Shown here one piece after another: positions 19,201 through 30,029 of a DNA stretch of 64,000 nucleotides; position 1 is the stretch's first letter; every line of letters begins with the position of its first letter. Source of the stretch: Nocardia sp. NBC_01730 (GTDB lineage: Bacteria > Actinomycetota > Actinomycetes > Mycobacteriales > Mycobacteriaceae); assembly GCF_035920445.1 (NCBI RefSeq), contig NZ_CP109162.1:3100001-3164000 (forward strand), in the 5' to 3' direction. Under the pieces are notes generated by a model. The model saw only the letters and a program-made list of their open reading frames with translations. It ran no database searches and was not told the origin of the DNA. The translations under genes were made by a program, and so were the position numbers.

Positions 19201-20237
19201 CCGAGATCGCCGAACCCGAGATCACCTTCAACTACCTCGGCCAGCGCACCGCGCCGCTGCCCACCGACGTCCTCACCCCGCTGCCTGTCGCAACCGGGTT
19301 CGCGATCGGACCGGCCAACGTCCTACCGACACCGCTGGATATCACCGTGGTCGACACCGGGCAGACAATGGTCGCACGATGCGCCCTCGATCCGGCACGG
19401 ATCGACATCGCGGCCGCCGAGGCCGCGCTGAACGTGATGGTCGAGGCGATCGAGGAGACCGCTGCCACGGTGCCCCTCGGTGGCAGCTCGGGCTCCCCGA
19501 ACCATTTCCTGGTACACCCCGTCGACGGCACCATCACCTGGGCGCAGCCGCTGGCATCGCAGCTGGGCACCCCGTGGCGGTGGATCGGGCTTCCCCAATC
19601 CGAGCCGAACCCTGACACCAGCGTGGCTGGACTCGCCGCGGAGTACTGCGCACGGATCCGCCGCATCCAGCGCCACGGCCCGTACACGATCACCGGATGG
19701 TCATTCGGCGCCGCAGTCGCCTATGAGATGGCGCGACAACTCGAGGACGCCGGCGACCGCGTGACCACCGTGACGCTGATCGACCCGCCGACGACCTCGA
19801 CGGACCGAGCCGACGACAGGGCATCCCTCGTCGACCAACTCCACCAGCTCATGCCCTGGATCCCGATGACCGCCGCCGCCTCCAGTGTCGAGGCCACAGC
19901 CGACCTTCCTGAGCCCGAACGAATTCGGGCGCTAGTGCAGCAGCTGACAGATGCGAACCTTGGCGCCGATGAACTGTCGCTGATCGAGCGGCAGGTCGGT
20001 GTTCTGCTCGCCAACCGCCGAGCGCTGGCGGCCTGGCACCCCGCCGACCAGGTCGACGCCCTCACCGTGGTCGTCCCCCAGAACACGAACGCCAACGAGC
20101 TGGTGGACATCGGGAGGTGGCGTCAACACAGCCGCACCCAGGTACGTCTGGAAGTGGTTCCCGGCGATCACTTCTCGATGCTGTCGGGCGAGGGCCTGGC
20201 TGTACTGCGCGATGTCCTCGACGATCGGGGCCAGTGA
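13215..20237 (+). CDS. dimodular NRPS, A-PCP-C-A-PCP-E-TE
   Basis: A 2340-residue nonribosomal peptide synthetase, with domains in order. A1 spans about 10-500 (IFTSGSTGKPKG near 155, NEYGPTEA near 294, GRADRQLKIGG). PCP1 has its Ser near 546 (LGLASLSHV). The C domain starts near 605, with HHFVHDG near 736. A2 spans about 1060-1560 (TYTSGSTGTPK near 1214, NEYGPTEA near 1355). PCP2 has Ser near 1613 (LGGDSLLAI, the LGGDS form usual before E domains). The E domain has HHLIVDAVSW near 1795. The thioesterase has GWSFG near 2161 and its His in PGDHFSM near 2318. All catalytic residues are present, so a dipeptide unit with a D-configured second residue is predicted, released by hydrolysis, cyclisation or oligomerisation. 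There is no separate MbtH-like gene in the window. The specificity pockets match no code I can assign. Confidence 0.93.
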   Translation: MDISLDTTSNLGTAFTAAVARNSDRIAVQSGSDMWTYRKLAGLTDAVAQGLTALAGPDRDAGMVAVLLDRSVEFVAMLIGTVSAGMTYVPIDPATPPDYIADLLDQVRPLVVVTSEDRIPQSLAGSPRWVTVAQLTAEARADAQLLEPSHEDPAYVIFTSGSTGKPKGVVLAHHSMLNSTQARLLAYGRPERIPLLHSPGFDVASGVVFYALLGGGTLIVNPMPLADVASTVELVRREQITHLVYAASLYPPFLERIAADPPQSLTTVMIGSERWSEVLIERHAQLLPDASLYNEYGPTEACVFSSYALVYCGTSGQRFALTIGAPLINTGYVLLDETGTVIDSAAGATGELAITGPNVAIGYLAQPELTADRFLELPDGESAYRTGDLVEATTDGQFMFLGRADRQLKIGGNRVEPGHVETALMTHPGVEQAHVSVREDLGTDATLVGYLVTVGDVVVTADQAQAHLAARLPQYMSPTAWMTVASLPRTANGKIDERHLPRPTAPVRSSAIAADEVEAVLVEILAEVTDVEEIAVDTDLLGLGLASLSHVRFSAAISNRFDIEIPMGVLFAASDVREIAEYVRGADQTGRPALVVTEREGDTAPLSAQQRQIWILHHLAPSVLAYTTQCTLDLTGELDAEALETALTGIVARHEILRTTFHDSPHGPVQRVHSPWRVHVEHVDLSARDGHDQRRALAEHKRAAMSRGFDIAALPLVRWYLYRLSPKRWQLFQVEHHFVHDGWSATLLLGEIRDAYDAARHARPIPRPVLPVQYRDYAHWYGRWRGTEHYRRQQQYWMSTLQGCSPIGVGFEPDRPRPPVQTFDGGCVRLGIIPDVVSVIDATCARHGVTRFAVFLSAFALLVWRHTHEPDMVIGSALSNRRQAETASLLGMFVNALPLRLRVEDSATVGSVVHGVMKVLLGAQDHQEFPLVDLVEALNLPRDPARNALFGLMFAFHDSPRPQFDLEGLHGELRIDHNGSAKNDVNVVCVPELVATPDGSRRVGIDILWEYNSALFDPATAQEHAAQFAHIVASITDYWDTPIEGLDLLGPTMTRRIFSAGTGPDSAPTFPTITDGVDHAIAQAPDAVALTHRSRQVTYRELDELVARFESVLDQVGLGAGATVAVAYPRSVELVAAWLAVLRRGAAYVTVDPTQPWMRLLTLVHDSSSAAVLCASDAVAAFRGCRVPIICPEQAVAAPMRPPLAVIQPGAPAYLTYTSGSTGTPKAVVATHANAVAAIHARTVEFGWTPPRTLVTLPVIFDVAASMVMWTLWLRGTVVFPDIEGGEQDPDALRSLIDAHEVTHLNFVSTFYKVFLDSIENPGATSLQAVAVGGEPCTSELVRRHAEVLPEVALYNEYGPTEATVWCSVARVHPPTRPTGAQRVTIGRPTANSALFVLDPRGQLSPIGARGELVIAGAGVSAGYLGRPELTCRRFGPLAIGPRAAERVYRTGDAARMLPGGEFEILGRLDDQIKIRGFRIEAGEVTHCLTAHSAVKSAFVALEEVTGTPQLAAFVSAPGHDHTLATALRRWLCDRLPAYMVPSLYAIVDELPRTRTGKIDRNRMPTPTGPHAATEKPEQHSDSAQHLLLHLWRSLLGRQDITVDDDFFTLGGDSLLAIRAVTMARSHGLDLSVPAVIRTRTIRALTETLATTPAAADRQRRPGGSVLALSGIQGWFFAQQFADPDHFHQVRVFQLDPHAHDRDLVAAIESTVARHDAFRTVFEQIDGQWQARLLHAAPVPAITGVTLTAAHDDSAIRQHLNAMTAGLSISEDRLWRIDLCTDPGSGRRWLCLALHHLIVDAVSWDVLTRDIETSHHRHSVGDVTVPDRPVAGMPERFALQPDATEYTHWQALANTPRPSITISAADRTPFGALHRTERTLSPLARRLLVRELPLMRGPGARAVLLAALARGLTRTLGQHLCVLLEGHGRDCLPGAEEIVGWLTALYPVSLPVGEDAELIDAADEVERRLGEVPAHGTHYGIARYLEPASALGTLIAEIAEPEITFNYLGQRTAPLPTDVLTPLPVATGFAIGPANVLPTPLDITVVDTGQTMVARCALDPARIDIAAAEAALNVMVEAIEETAATVPLGGSSGSPNHFLVHPVDGTITWAQPLASQLGTPWRWIGLPQSEPNPDTSVAGLAAEYCARIRRIQRHGPYTITGWSFGAAVAYEMARQLEDAGDRVTTVTLIDPPTTSTDRADDRASLVDQLHQLMPWIPMTAAASSVEATADLPEPERIRALVQQLTDANLGADELSLIERQVGVLLANRRALAAWHPADQVDALTVVVPQNTNANELVDIGRWRQHSRTQVRLEVVPGDHFSMLSGEGLAVLRDVLDDRGQ

Positions 20238-20240
20238 GGT

Positions 20241-23704
<3,464 letters not shown>

Positions 23705-24331
23705 TCGGCGATCTTGCCCCCGCAGCGGAGCCGTTGACCGTTTTGGTCCGCAGCGGGCGGCATAACACCCACGAAACGGCGGCCGAGCATACATCGACGG
23801 CGAGAAGTCGTTTGAGGGTACTGCTGGCGATGAACCGGGGAGCTGTTGACTGTGTTGAATTCCGGTTCGACAGATTTGCCTCACTGACGACCCCGTCTTC
23901 GATCGAGGCGATCATCGAGCCCCAATCCACCGAGGAAATGGCCCACGTTGACCCGGCAACCCAGCTTCATCCCCTATCGGCTCGCCAGGCCAGCGACAGT
24001 CGGATCCACGATGATGGCTGAAGTGCCAGAATGCGATACGGCGATTCCCCTGTGCTTCCGGTGCTCGCTGTCGTGAGCGGCCCAGCTGGAACGGGTAAGA
24101 CGGCGCTTGGCCACAGGCGCGCGTATCGTCATCGTAATCGGTGAGCCGCCCCGATCGAATGGGGTCCCGAGATCGACGCACTGGCCGCAAACCGCGAGTT
24201 CGCCCGCTACAACGAACAAGCCCGGCTGACGACGCTAAAGCAACGTTCATCAGCCTGTGAAAGCGATTCACCTACGCAGGAGCCTGCATGGCTGGTCGCT
24301 ACGAGTCCTGACCTACCAGTACCGGGCGTGC
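23705..24331. other. 627-bp region with gene remnants
   Basis: No intact gene is supported here. On the + strand, about 24073-24120, a short frame reads VVSGPAGTGKTAL, a Walker A motif as at the start of NB-ARC/AfsR-type ATPase domains, but it stops within about 20 codons. Further on, in another frame (about 24156-24240), EWGPEIDALAANREFARYNE looks protein-like and has no start or stop of its own. Both are best read as remnants of deleted genes between the biosynthetic block and the P450 operon. The transcript of the IMPDH gene should also end here, though no strong hairpin with a T-run is visible. Confidence 0.4.
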
Positions 24332-25192
24332 CTATCGTTGAGCGGCGGTGTCCCATCTGTCCGCTAAGACTCCATCGATGAGGGCGAACTGCTCGTCGAG
24401 ATGCCGCGCGACTACCTCGGGCTGTTCGAGGGCTGCGGAGTGGCCTGCGTGTTCGATGGTGACGTGGCGGCCGTTGTGGCCGACTGCTTTGGCGATGTTC
24501 TTTCCGGATATGTCGCCGGGGTAGGCATGGTCGTCGTCGCCTCCGATAGCGAGCACTGACACCGGGCAATCTTGCAATTTCTCGACGATGCGCGGGCGGG
24601 TGATGACGCCGTGGGCGGCGTCGCCGATCCTCTCATCGAGGCTGCTGACGACGGCCCGCCAATGGGTGGTCAGCGCTGCGTTGTTCTCCAGGGTCCAGGC
24701 GCTGAACATGATGTTCAGGATCGGGTCGACCACCCCGGCCGTGCCGTGTGCGGTGAGGTGATCGACCAGAGTGTCGTACTCGGTGTACTCCTCCTCCGCC
24801 GAGGACCCGATGGCAGTGATCGTGCTGACGAGATCGGGCCTCAGCGCCGCCAGCCACAGACCGACGAAACCCCCGAGGCTGGCGCCGACGAAATGGCATC
24901 CTTGCAGCCCGAAATGCTCGATGAACGCCGCCGCGTCCTCGGTCAGCGTGGAAACCGACAGATCCTTCCGCGCGGCCCGCACGCTCTCGCCCTGGCCTCG
25001 ATGGTCGTAGGCGTACACGGGGTGGCCGCGCTGCGCGTATCGCGCCATGAGCTCGTACCACTGGGTTCGGTTGAAAAACAGCGGATGCGAGAACACCACC
25101 GGTCGGCGGCGGACCTTGTGTGGCCCGGCCTGGGTGTAGGCCAGCGTCGTTCCGTTGACCTGGACCGTGCCGTGGATCAGTGCTGTTGACAT
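24332..25192 (-). CDS. alpha/beta hydrolase
   Basis: A 286-residue alpha/beta hydrolase with VFSHPLFFNRTQW (oxyanion loop), YDHRGQGES, the nucleophile elbow GASLGG with Ser105, an acid in AIGGDDDHAYP and the His in HAGHSAALEQP. It has the size and spacing of non-haem haloperoxidase, RutD or enol-lactone hydrolase-type enzymes. There is no signal peptide. The ATG at 25192 follows GGAGGAATCGCC. It is the last gene of the five-gene minus-strand operon, 26 bp after the P450 stop. A role in hydrolysing an ester or lactone made by the monooxygenase upstream is plausible from context only. Confidence 0.85.
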   Translation of the reverse strand: MSTALIHGTVQVNGTTLAYTQAGPHKVRRRPVVFSHPLFFNRTQWYELMARYAQRGHPVYAYDHRGQGESVRAARKDLSVSTLTEDAAAFIEHFGLQGCHFVGASLGGFVGLWLAALRPDLVSTITAIGSSAEEEYTEYDTLVDHLTAHGTAGVVDPILNIMFSAWTLENNAALTTHWRAVVSSLDERIGDAAHGVITRPRIVEKLQDCPVSVLAIGGDDDHAYPGDISGKNIAKAVGHNGRHVTIEHAGHSAALEQPEVVARHLDEQFALIDGVLADRWDTAAQR

Positions 25193-25218
25193 GGCGATTC
25201 CTCCATAGGGGTGCCCCC

Positions 25219-26475
25219 TTACCTGATGGTCAGGGGTGGGGATTCGGGGAAGGTGACCGGTGGCGCCGCCACGGCGCGATGGAAAGGTCCCGGCCACCAG
25301 GACAATTCGTCGGCCGGGCAGGCAAGCCGCATTTCGGGGAGCGCGTCGAGCAGTTGATCGATGGCGTCTTGGGCGATCAGGTACGCCGCCGCCTGTGCCG
25401 GGCAGGCGTGTGGTCCCGCGCTCCACGCCAGGTGCGAGCGGTTGTCGGTGTAGTCCCCGGCGCTGATCGCGGGGTCGTTGTTACAGCCGGAAATGCTGAT
25501 GAGAACCGGCTGATCTGCGGGCAGCCAGACGGTATCGATCAGGATCGGCTGTCTCGGGTAGGTGACGCAGTGGTTCGCCAGTGGCGGGTCGGCAAACAGC
25601 ACGTGATCGAGCGCCGCGCGTGTCGTGAGGGCGCCGCCGAGGATGTCGCCGGCGAACCGTTCATCGGTGAGCATCAGCAGCAGGGTGTTGACGATCAAGT
25701 TCTGCAGCGGCTCGATCCCGGCGGCATACATCGTTAGGAGTTGATTGATCAGTTCGGCGTCATCGAGCGCGGCCGGGTCTGCGAGCAGGCGCGAGGTGAT
25801 GTCGTCGCCGGGTTCGGCTCGCTTGCGGGTGATCAGGTCGCTCAACGCAGCCATGAGAGTCCAGTTGACCGTGCCAGCGTCGGTGCCCTCGAACATCGCG
25901 GCAAACGCCCCGACCAATCGCTGTCCGATGTCCGGGGGGCAGCCGAGCGTGGCGTTGAGCACGGCGAAGGTGAGCGGAAAGGCATAGTCGCCGATCAAGT
26001 CGGCCGACCCGCGCCCACAGAATGTGTTGATCAGCGCGAGAGCGATCTCCTCGACGGTGTCGTGCAGGGCGTGCAGATCGACCGCGCCGATGGCCGCGAT
26101 GTTCGGCCGCCGGTAGCGTGCGTGCTCTTGTCCCGCGCTGCGCAGCGCGTTCGGACGCGACTCCAGCATGGGCAGTATCGGGCAGTCCGCGGGCACGTTC
26201 TGCTGCCATCGGCCCGGATCGGCGGGAAAGTGTTCTGGGTCGTACAAAATGCGCCGCGCGGTGTCGTAACCGATCACCAGCGTGGCCGGAACCCCGACCG
26301 CCAGGTCCACCGGCACCAGCGAGCCGTACTGATGCCGCATCTTCCGATATGCCTGGTGTGGGTCGGCGGCGAACTCCGAGGAGTCCAGCGCGACGCGAGG
26401 ACCATCTGTGTCGATGGGCGACCCATGCGCGACGGGGCATGTCCCGGCTCGGGTGACGTGCTGTGGTGTGGTCAA
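25219..26475 (-). CDS. cytochrome P450, CYP157-like, without the ExxR motif
   Basis: A 418-residue P450 with a haem-binding loop LAWSAGPHACPAQ (Cys358). The normally near-invariant K-helix ExxR is absent: the K-helix at 288-294 reads ALDHVLF where E-x-x-R would lie. The I-helix has AAGIEPLQN instead of the usual A-G-x-x-T. Both features fit the CYP157 family, known from Streptomyces to lack ExxR; those are usually found in conservon operons, but no conservon genes (sensor kinase, roadblock, DUF742, GTPase) are present here. It starts inside the monooxygenase stop (ATGA) and is followed by an alpha/beta hydrolase. Activity as a monooxygenase is uncertain. No redox partner is encoded nearby. 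Confidence 0.85.
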   Translation of the reverse strand: MTTPQHVTRAGTCPVAHGSPIDTDGPRVALDSSEFAADPHQAYRKMRHQYGSLVPVDLAVGVPATLVIGYDTARRILYDPEHFPADPGRWQQNVPADCPILPMLESRPNALRSAGQEHARYRRPNIAAIGAVDLHALHDTVEEIALALINTFCGRGSADLIGDYAFPLTFAVLNATLGCPPDIGQRLVGAFAAMFEGTDAGTVNWTLMAALSDLITRKRAEPGDDITSRLLADPAALDDAELINQLLTMYAAGIEPLQNLIVNTLLLMLTDERFAGDILGGALTTRAALDHVLFADPPLANHCVTYPRQPILIDTVWLPADQPVLISISGCNNDPAISAGDYTDNRSHLAWSAGPHACPAQAAAYLIAQDAIDQLLDALPEMRLACPADELSWWPGPFHRAVAAPPVTFPESPPLTIR

Positions 26476-28211
26476 CGAAGTGACTCCAGGAATGGAACAG
26501 AAATCGATGGGCGGGTGCCTTTCTGAGGATGTCGACCCGTCGCGCGGCAGAGAAGGACATATCGACCGGACATTCGTCGGACACCGGACATTTCGACCGG
26601 CCGTTTCGACCGGACATTCACCAGAGACTCCGATAGTCGCTGGCCTGTTGTGTGAAGCGAGTGCAGCGCGTGCCCTGAGGGGTCTGGATGGTCGTCCCGT
26701 TCACCGCAACCGCGCGGAAACTGTCGGCGGGCGGGTGGCGGGCGCAGGGTTCGCTCGTAGGTGCGTGCGGAGGCCGGCCAGGGGTTGGTAACACGCCCGG
26801 TGGGGTGCTTGTACCAACTGTGCCCGGCGACCGGCCACACTGTCCTGGCGATCGCTTGCTCGAGCCACTGTTGGTGGGATCGCATTGCACGCTCGGTGAC
26901 TTCTATTGCGGCAGTGCTGGTCTGGTCGCGCCAGCGCAAGCAGTCGATGATGTAGTCGATTTGGCGTTCCTTCATCGCCGGGTTGCTGCCCGCAGGGTTG
27001 AAGGAATTCGGTCCCGCGATGAGGAAAGCGTTCGGATATCCCGGGACGGCTACGCCGATAAATGCTGTGGCACCTGCTTGCCATTGCTCGTGCAGCTGGA
27101 CTCTCCCGCGGCCACGCACGAGGACCGGCACGAGGAACTCGGGTGCCTTGAAGCCGGTTGCGCAGATGATCGCGTCGGCGTGATGATGTGCACCGTCGCC
27201 GGTAACGAGACCGTCGCCGGTGATGCGAGCAATCGGGTCGGTGATCAGCTCGACGTTCGCGCGGGTCAACGCCGGGTAGTAATGGCTATCGAGGATTATG
27301 CGTTTGCCGCCGATCGGGTAGTCGGGGGTGAGTTTGGCGCGTAACACGGCGTCACCGATCGTTCGGCGCAGGTATCGGCGGGCGACCCATTCGGCGGCAC
27401 GCGCCGACCAGCCGCGGCGCATGATAGGGGCGAGCACGGTGTCGGCCCCGTGGTAGAGCGCTTGCCGGTAGAGATGATGAGCGCCTGGTAGCAACAGCGC
27501 TGCACGCGCGAGCGACCCGAACTCAGTGGTGGGTTTCGGGAGTACCCAGTGCGGCGTGCGCTGGAAGACCCGCACTCGGTGCGCGGTCGCTGCGAGGGTG
27601 GGCAGGATTTGGGCGGCGGTGGATCCGGTGCCGATCATCGCGACGTCCAGGCCGTGCAGTTGCGTTTCGTGGTCCCATCGCGCGGTGTGGAACGAGGCGC
27701 CTGCGAAGTCGGCTCGTCCGGGGATCTCGGGGAGGTTCGGGCGATGTAACTGGCCGACGGCGAAGATCACGACATCCGCGAGCACGCGCTGCCCGGCGGC
27801 GGTGATCAGCTCCCACCGTCCTTGGTCCTCGAGGTAGGTGGCTTCGCTGATCGCTGTGCCCAACCGAAGATGTGGTGCCAGGCCGTGCTCGGCGGCGACC
27901 GAGCGCAAGTAGGCCAGGATCTCCCGCTGCCCTGGATATCGCATGTGACGGTTGCGGTAGGGGGCAAAGGAGAACGAGTACAGGTGCGAGGGGACGTCGC
28001 AGTTGCATCCCGGGTAGGTATTGTCGCGCCAGACGCCGCCGACCTCAGTGCTCTTCTCGTAGATCGCGAAGCGGTGGATGCCTGCGCGACGCAGCGCGAC
28101 GCCCATGCCGATGCCACCGAACCCGGCACCCACGACGGCCACCTGAAGATCCGGGATCGGCGTAGTGGCGGTCTGTTTCGCCGGTAGGCGACGGTCCGGT
28201 GTGGTGCTCAC
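26472..28211 (-). CDS. FAD-dependent monooxygenase, Baeyer-Villiger type
   Basis: A 579-residue flavoprotein with an FAD Rossmann motif (GAGFGGIGMGVALRRAG), an NADPH motif (IGTGSTAAQ) and a sequence close to the Baeyer-Villiger fingerprint (FAGASFHTARWDHE, where the family has F-x-G-x(3)-H-x(3)-W). It probably inserts oxygen into a ketone to give an ester or lactone, or oxidises a heteroatom. Homologues end soon after the segment T-N-P-W-P...Y-E-R; this one runs on for about 85 arginine-rich residues that look unlike a folded domain and include DNA tandem repeats. The coupled ATGA with the P450 supports the annotated stop, but the tail may be a frameshifted or non-essential extension. Its start overlaps the GNAT stop (ATGA). 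Confidence 0.85.
   Translation of the reverse strand: MSTTPDRRLPAKQTATTPIPDLQVAVVGAGFGGIGMGVALRRAGIHRFAIYEKSTEVGGVWRDNTYPGCNCDVPSHLYSFSFAPYRNRHMRYPGQREILAYLRSVAAEHGLAPHLRLGTAISEATYLEDQGRWELITAAGQRVLADVVIFAVGQLHRPNLPEIPGRADFAGASFHTARWDHETQLHGLDVAMIGTGSTAAQILPTLAATAHRVRVFQRTPHWVLPKPTTEFGSLARAALLLPGAHHLYRQALYHGADTVLAPIMRRGWSARAAEWVARRYLRRTIGDAVLRAKLTPDYPIGGKRIILDSHYYPALTRANVELITDPIARITGDGLVTGDGAHHHADAIICATGFKAPEFLVPVLVRGRGRVQLHEQWQAGATAFIGVAVPGYPNAFLIAGPNSFNPAGSNPAMKERQIDYIIDCLRWRDQTSTAAIEVTERAMRSHQQWLEQAIARTVWPVAGHSWYKHPTGRVTNPWPASARTYERTLRPPPARRQFPRGCGERDDHPDPSGHALHSLHTTGQRLSESLVNVRSKRPVEMSGVRRMSGRYVLLCRATGRHPQKGTRPSISVPFLESLR
26562..26618. repeat. 13-bp tandem repeats near the P450 start
   Basis: Four 13-bp units related to TCGACCGGACATT lie at 26562-26574, 26580-26592, 26593-26605 and 26606-26618. 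The last three are head to tail and the first is set off by five bases. The first and last copies are identical; the middle two differ at a few bases. They lie about 90-145 bp upstream of the P450 start codon, inside the unusual C-terminal tail of the monooxygenase gene. The position and copy number suggest an operator or binding array for the P450-hydrolase pair, or simple slippage. Confidence 0.6.
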
Positions 28212-28834
28212 TGGTTCACCGCCTCGTGGAACAGGGTCTCACCGGGTGCGGGTGAGACGACGGCGGGTATGTCGATGTGCGTGCGGAGGTCCAGTGGTGC
28301 ACCGGGTTCGCCGAGGCTCATGCCGCTGCGGCGGTAGAACTTGGCTACTCCTGTTGTGATGGGGCCGAAGTGGCCGTACACGAAGCGGGCTCCGGTGTGG
28401 CAGGCGGTGGTGACCGTTTGCCGCAGCAGCGCTGTTCCGACGCCGTGACGCGCGTAGCGGGGGGGAACGGCCAGCGCATGGATTTTGATCGTTGTCAACG
28501 CTGCCCGCACGCACAGGAAAAACGCTGGCCCAGCCGACAGGCCGCCGATGGGGTGGCCATCGGCGGCCGCGACCAGCGCCGCCGTCCGCGCTGCCAGCAC
28601 AGTCGGCACATGGCTCGCTCCGCTCGCGGTGTTCTGCACCGATAGCGCGTAGCTGGACAAGAGCCCGGTGGAAAGGATTCCGGCGTCGCTGACCTGGAGA
28701 AGGTTGTGTCCGGCCGGGCGTGCGTGCGGCACACCGGCGAGGTGATGCCATCGGGTGAATTCACGCAGCTCGACGCGGCGACGGGCGAGACGGACCTGGA
28801 CTGTCACCTCGGTGGATCGGGGGAAAGATGGCAT
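28208..28834 (-). CDS. GNAT-family N-acetyltransferase
   Basis: A 208-residue protein with the acetyl-CoA-binding signature of the GNAT fold: a beta strand with IHALAVPPRYARHGVGTALL, where R/Q-x-x-G-x-G/A is met by R-H-G-V-G-T, followed by a helix and a C-terminal F-Y-R-R-S-G motif (KFYRRSGM). The first 60 residues are basic and not typical of the family. It is the second gene of the oxidative operon; its stop overlaps the monooxygenase start. It may acetylate an amine on the pathway intermediate or serve self-protection; the sequence does not tell. No signal peptide. Confidence 0.75.
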   Translation of the reverse strand: MPSFPRSTEVTVQVRLARRRVELREFTRWHHLAGVPHARPAGHNLLQVSDAGILSTGLLSSYALSVQNTASGASHVPTVLAARTAALVAAADGHPIGGLSAGPAFFLCVRAALTTIKIHALAVPPRYARHGVGTALLRQTVTTACHTGARFVYGHFGPITTGVAKFYRRSGMSLGEPGAPLDLRTHIDIPAVVSPAPGETLFHEAVNQ

Positions 28835-28916
28835 TGTTGTCTCTCCTGTGTCATTGGGTAGGGAAGGTCGGCGAGTCCGGTTGCGCGAGGTCGGCCGAAT
28901 TGCTCTGGGTGCGTGA

Positions 28917-29780
28917 CTATTCGGGCTGCCAGACTCGTCCGCCGCTGCGGTTGGAGGCGACTCGGCCGAGTTGGACGTCGGCGAAGCGCATTCCGAAGCC
29001 GAGGGTGTCGGGTGCGGCGAGTTCGTCGATCAGTCGGCGGCAGGTGGCCATGGATGCGGCGGGGTCGTCATCGACGGCGGCGGTCAGTTCGGGGTGGGTG
29101 ATCTGCGCCGGGGTTTGTATGGCGTCGCCGAACACGATCAGCCGGTGGCTGGGTGAGGTGAGGGTGTAGGCGAGGTGGCCGAGGCTGTGTCCGGGCGTGG
29201 CCATGGAGTGGACGCCGGGAAAGATCTCCTCACCATCGGCGACGGGGCGAACCTGGGCTGCAAACACATCCAGCATCTCGGGGCTCACGCCGGCGGCGAC
29301 GGCGAGGTCATGTTGCTGCCACTCGGCGCCCCCGACGAGGACCGGGATATCAGCGAACAGACTGGTCGAGGTACCGGGCACGGACTGCAATAGCCAGCCG
29401 ATGTGATCGACGTGTAGGTGGGTGATGGCGATCAGTTCGAGATCGGCCAGGCGTTTTCCCGTCGCTGCGAGGCTGTCGAGCAGTTGCCCGCCGCGCTGCA
29501 GCCCGAACAGGGTCGGCACAGCTAGAGGTCCGAGTCCGGCGTCGATGAGCATGGCGCGGTTGCCGAACTCGACAAGCAGAGCGCCGATGCTGGCGACCAG
29601 GTAGCCGTCCGGGTTGATCAGACGGCGGTGTTCGGCCCAGATCTGGTCACCGGAGTCGGGGAGCCAGACGCGGGGTTCGAGCAGCGCGACGCCGTCGGGC
29701 AGGTAGGTGATGCGGTGCTCGCCCAGCTGGTGATCGTGTGCTGCGGCGGGACGGGTGAAGTGGTCGAGACTGAGAGTCAT
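28917..29780 (-). CDS. metallo-beta-lactamase-fold hydrolase (lactonase-like)
   Basis: A 287-residue MBL-fold enzyme with the zinc motif H121-x-H123-x-D125-H126 (THLHVDHIG), His198 (TPGHSLGH) and Asp219 (FGDA). The last metal ligand seems changed: the C-terminal motif reads GFGMRFADVQ (Arg265), whereas many relatives, as I remember them, have His there. The layout is like that of N-acyl-homoserine lactonases and related hydrolases. The ATG at 29780 has AGGAG ten bases upstream. It is the first gene of the five-gene operon. A lactonase could open the ring formed by the Baeyer-Villiger enzyme downstream; this is inference from order. Confidence 0.82.
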   Translation of the reverse strand: MTLSLDHFTRPAAAHDHQLGEHRITYLPDGVALLEPRVWLPDSGDQIWAEHRRLINPDGYLVASIGALLVEFGNRAMLIDAGLGPLAVPTLFGLQRGGQLLDSLAATGKRLADLELIAITHLHVDHIGWLLQSVPGTSTSLFADIPVLVGGAEWQQHDLAVAAGVSPEMLDVFAAQVRPVADGEEIFPGVHSMATPGHSLGHLAYTLTSPSHRLIVFGDAIQTPAQITHPELTAAVDDDPAASMATCRRLIDELAAPDTLGFGMRFADVQLGRVASNRSGGRVWQPE

Positions 29781-30029
29781 AGTGGCGGCTCCTGTTTTCT
29801 GTTTGTGAACTGGGCGCGGTCGGCGCCGAGACGCGCTGCGGTGAAGTACGCGCGCGTGGGTCCTCGGGTGGCGCGTGTCGCGACGGCCAGGTGGCCGGGT
29901 CATGGTGACGGCGTGCAGGTCGTTGGGGTCGCCGGGTGTTTCGAGTCGGCGACGACGGTGATGCGGGTGTCGGAGGAATGCATGGGCGTCTCGCAATGAA
30001 AATCAGAGGTGGACAACAGCAATCGGCGG

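Noticed and set aside
13215..20237. large off-frame and antisense open frames inside the NRPS and conjugation genes
   Set aside because: High GC keeps other frames open; their translations are Arg/Pro/Ala-rich and have no domains or initiation signals.
29900..29974. 27-aa frame MHSSDTRITVVADSKHPATP... upstream of the MBL gene, considered as a RiPP precursor
   Set aside because: No ribosome binding site, and no RiPP maturase in the operon (no YcaO, radical SAM or lanthionine synthetase).
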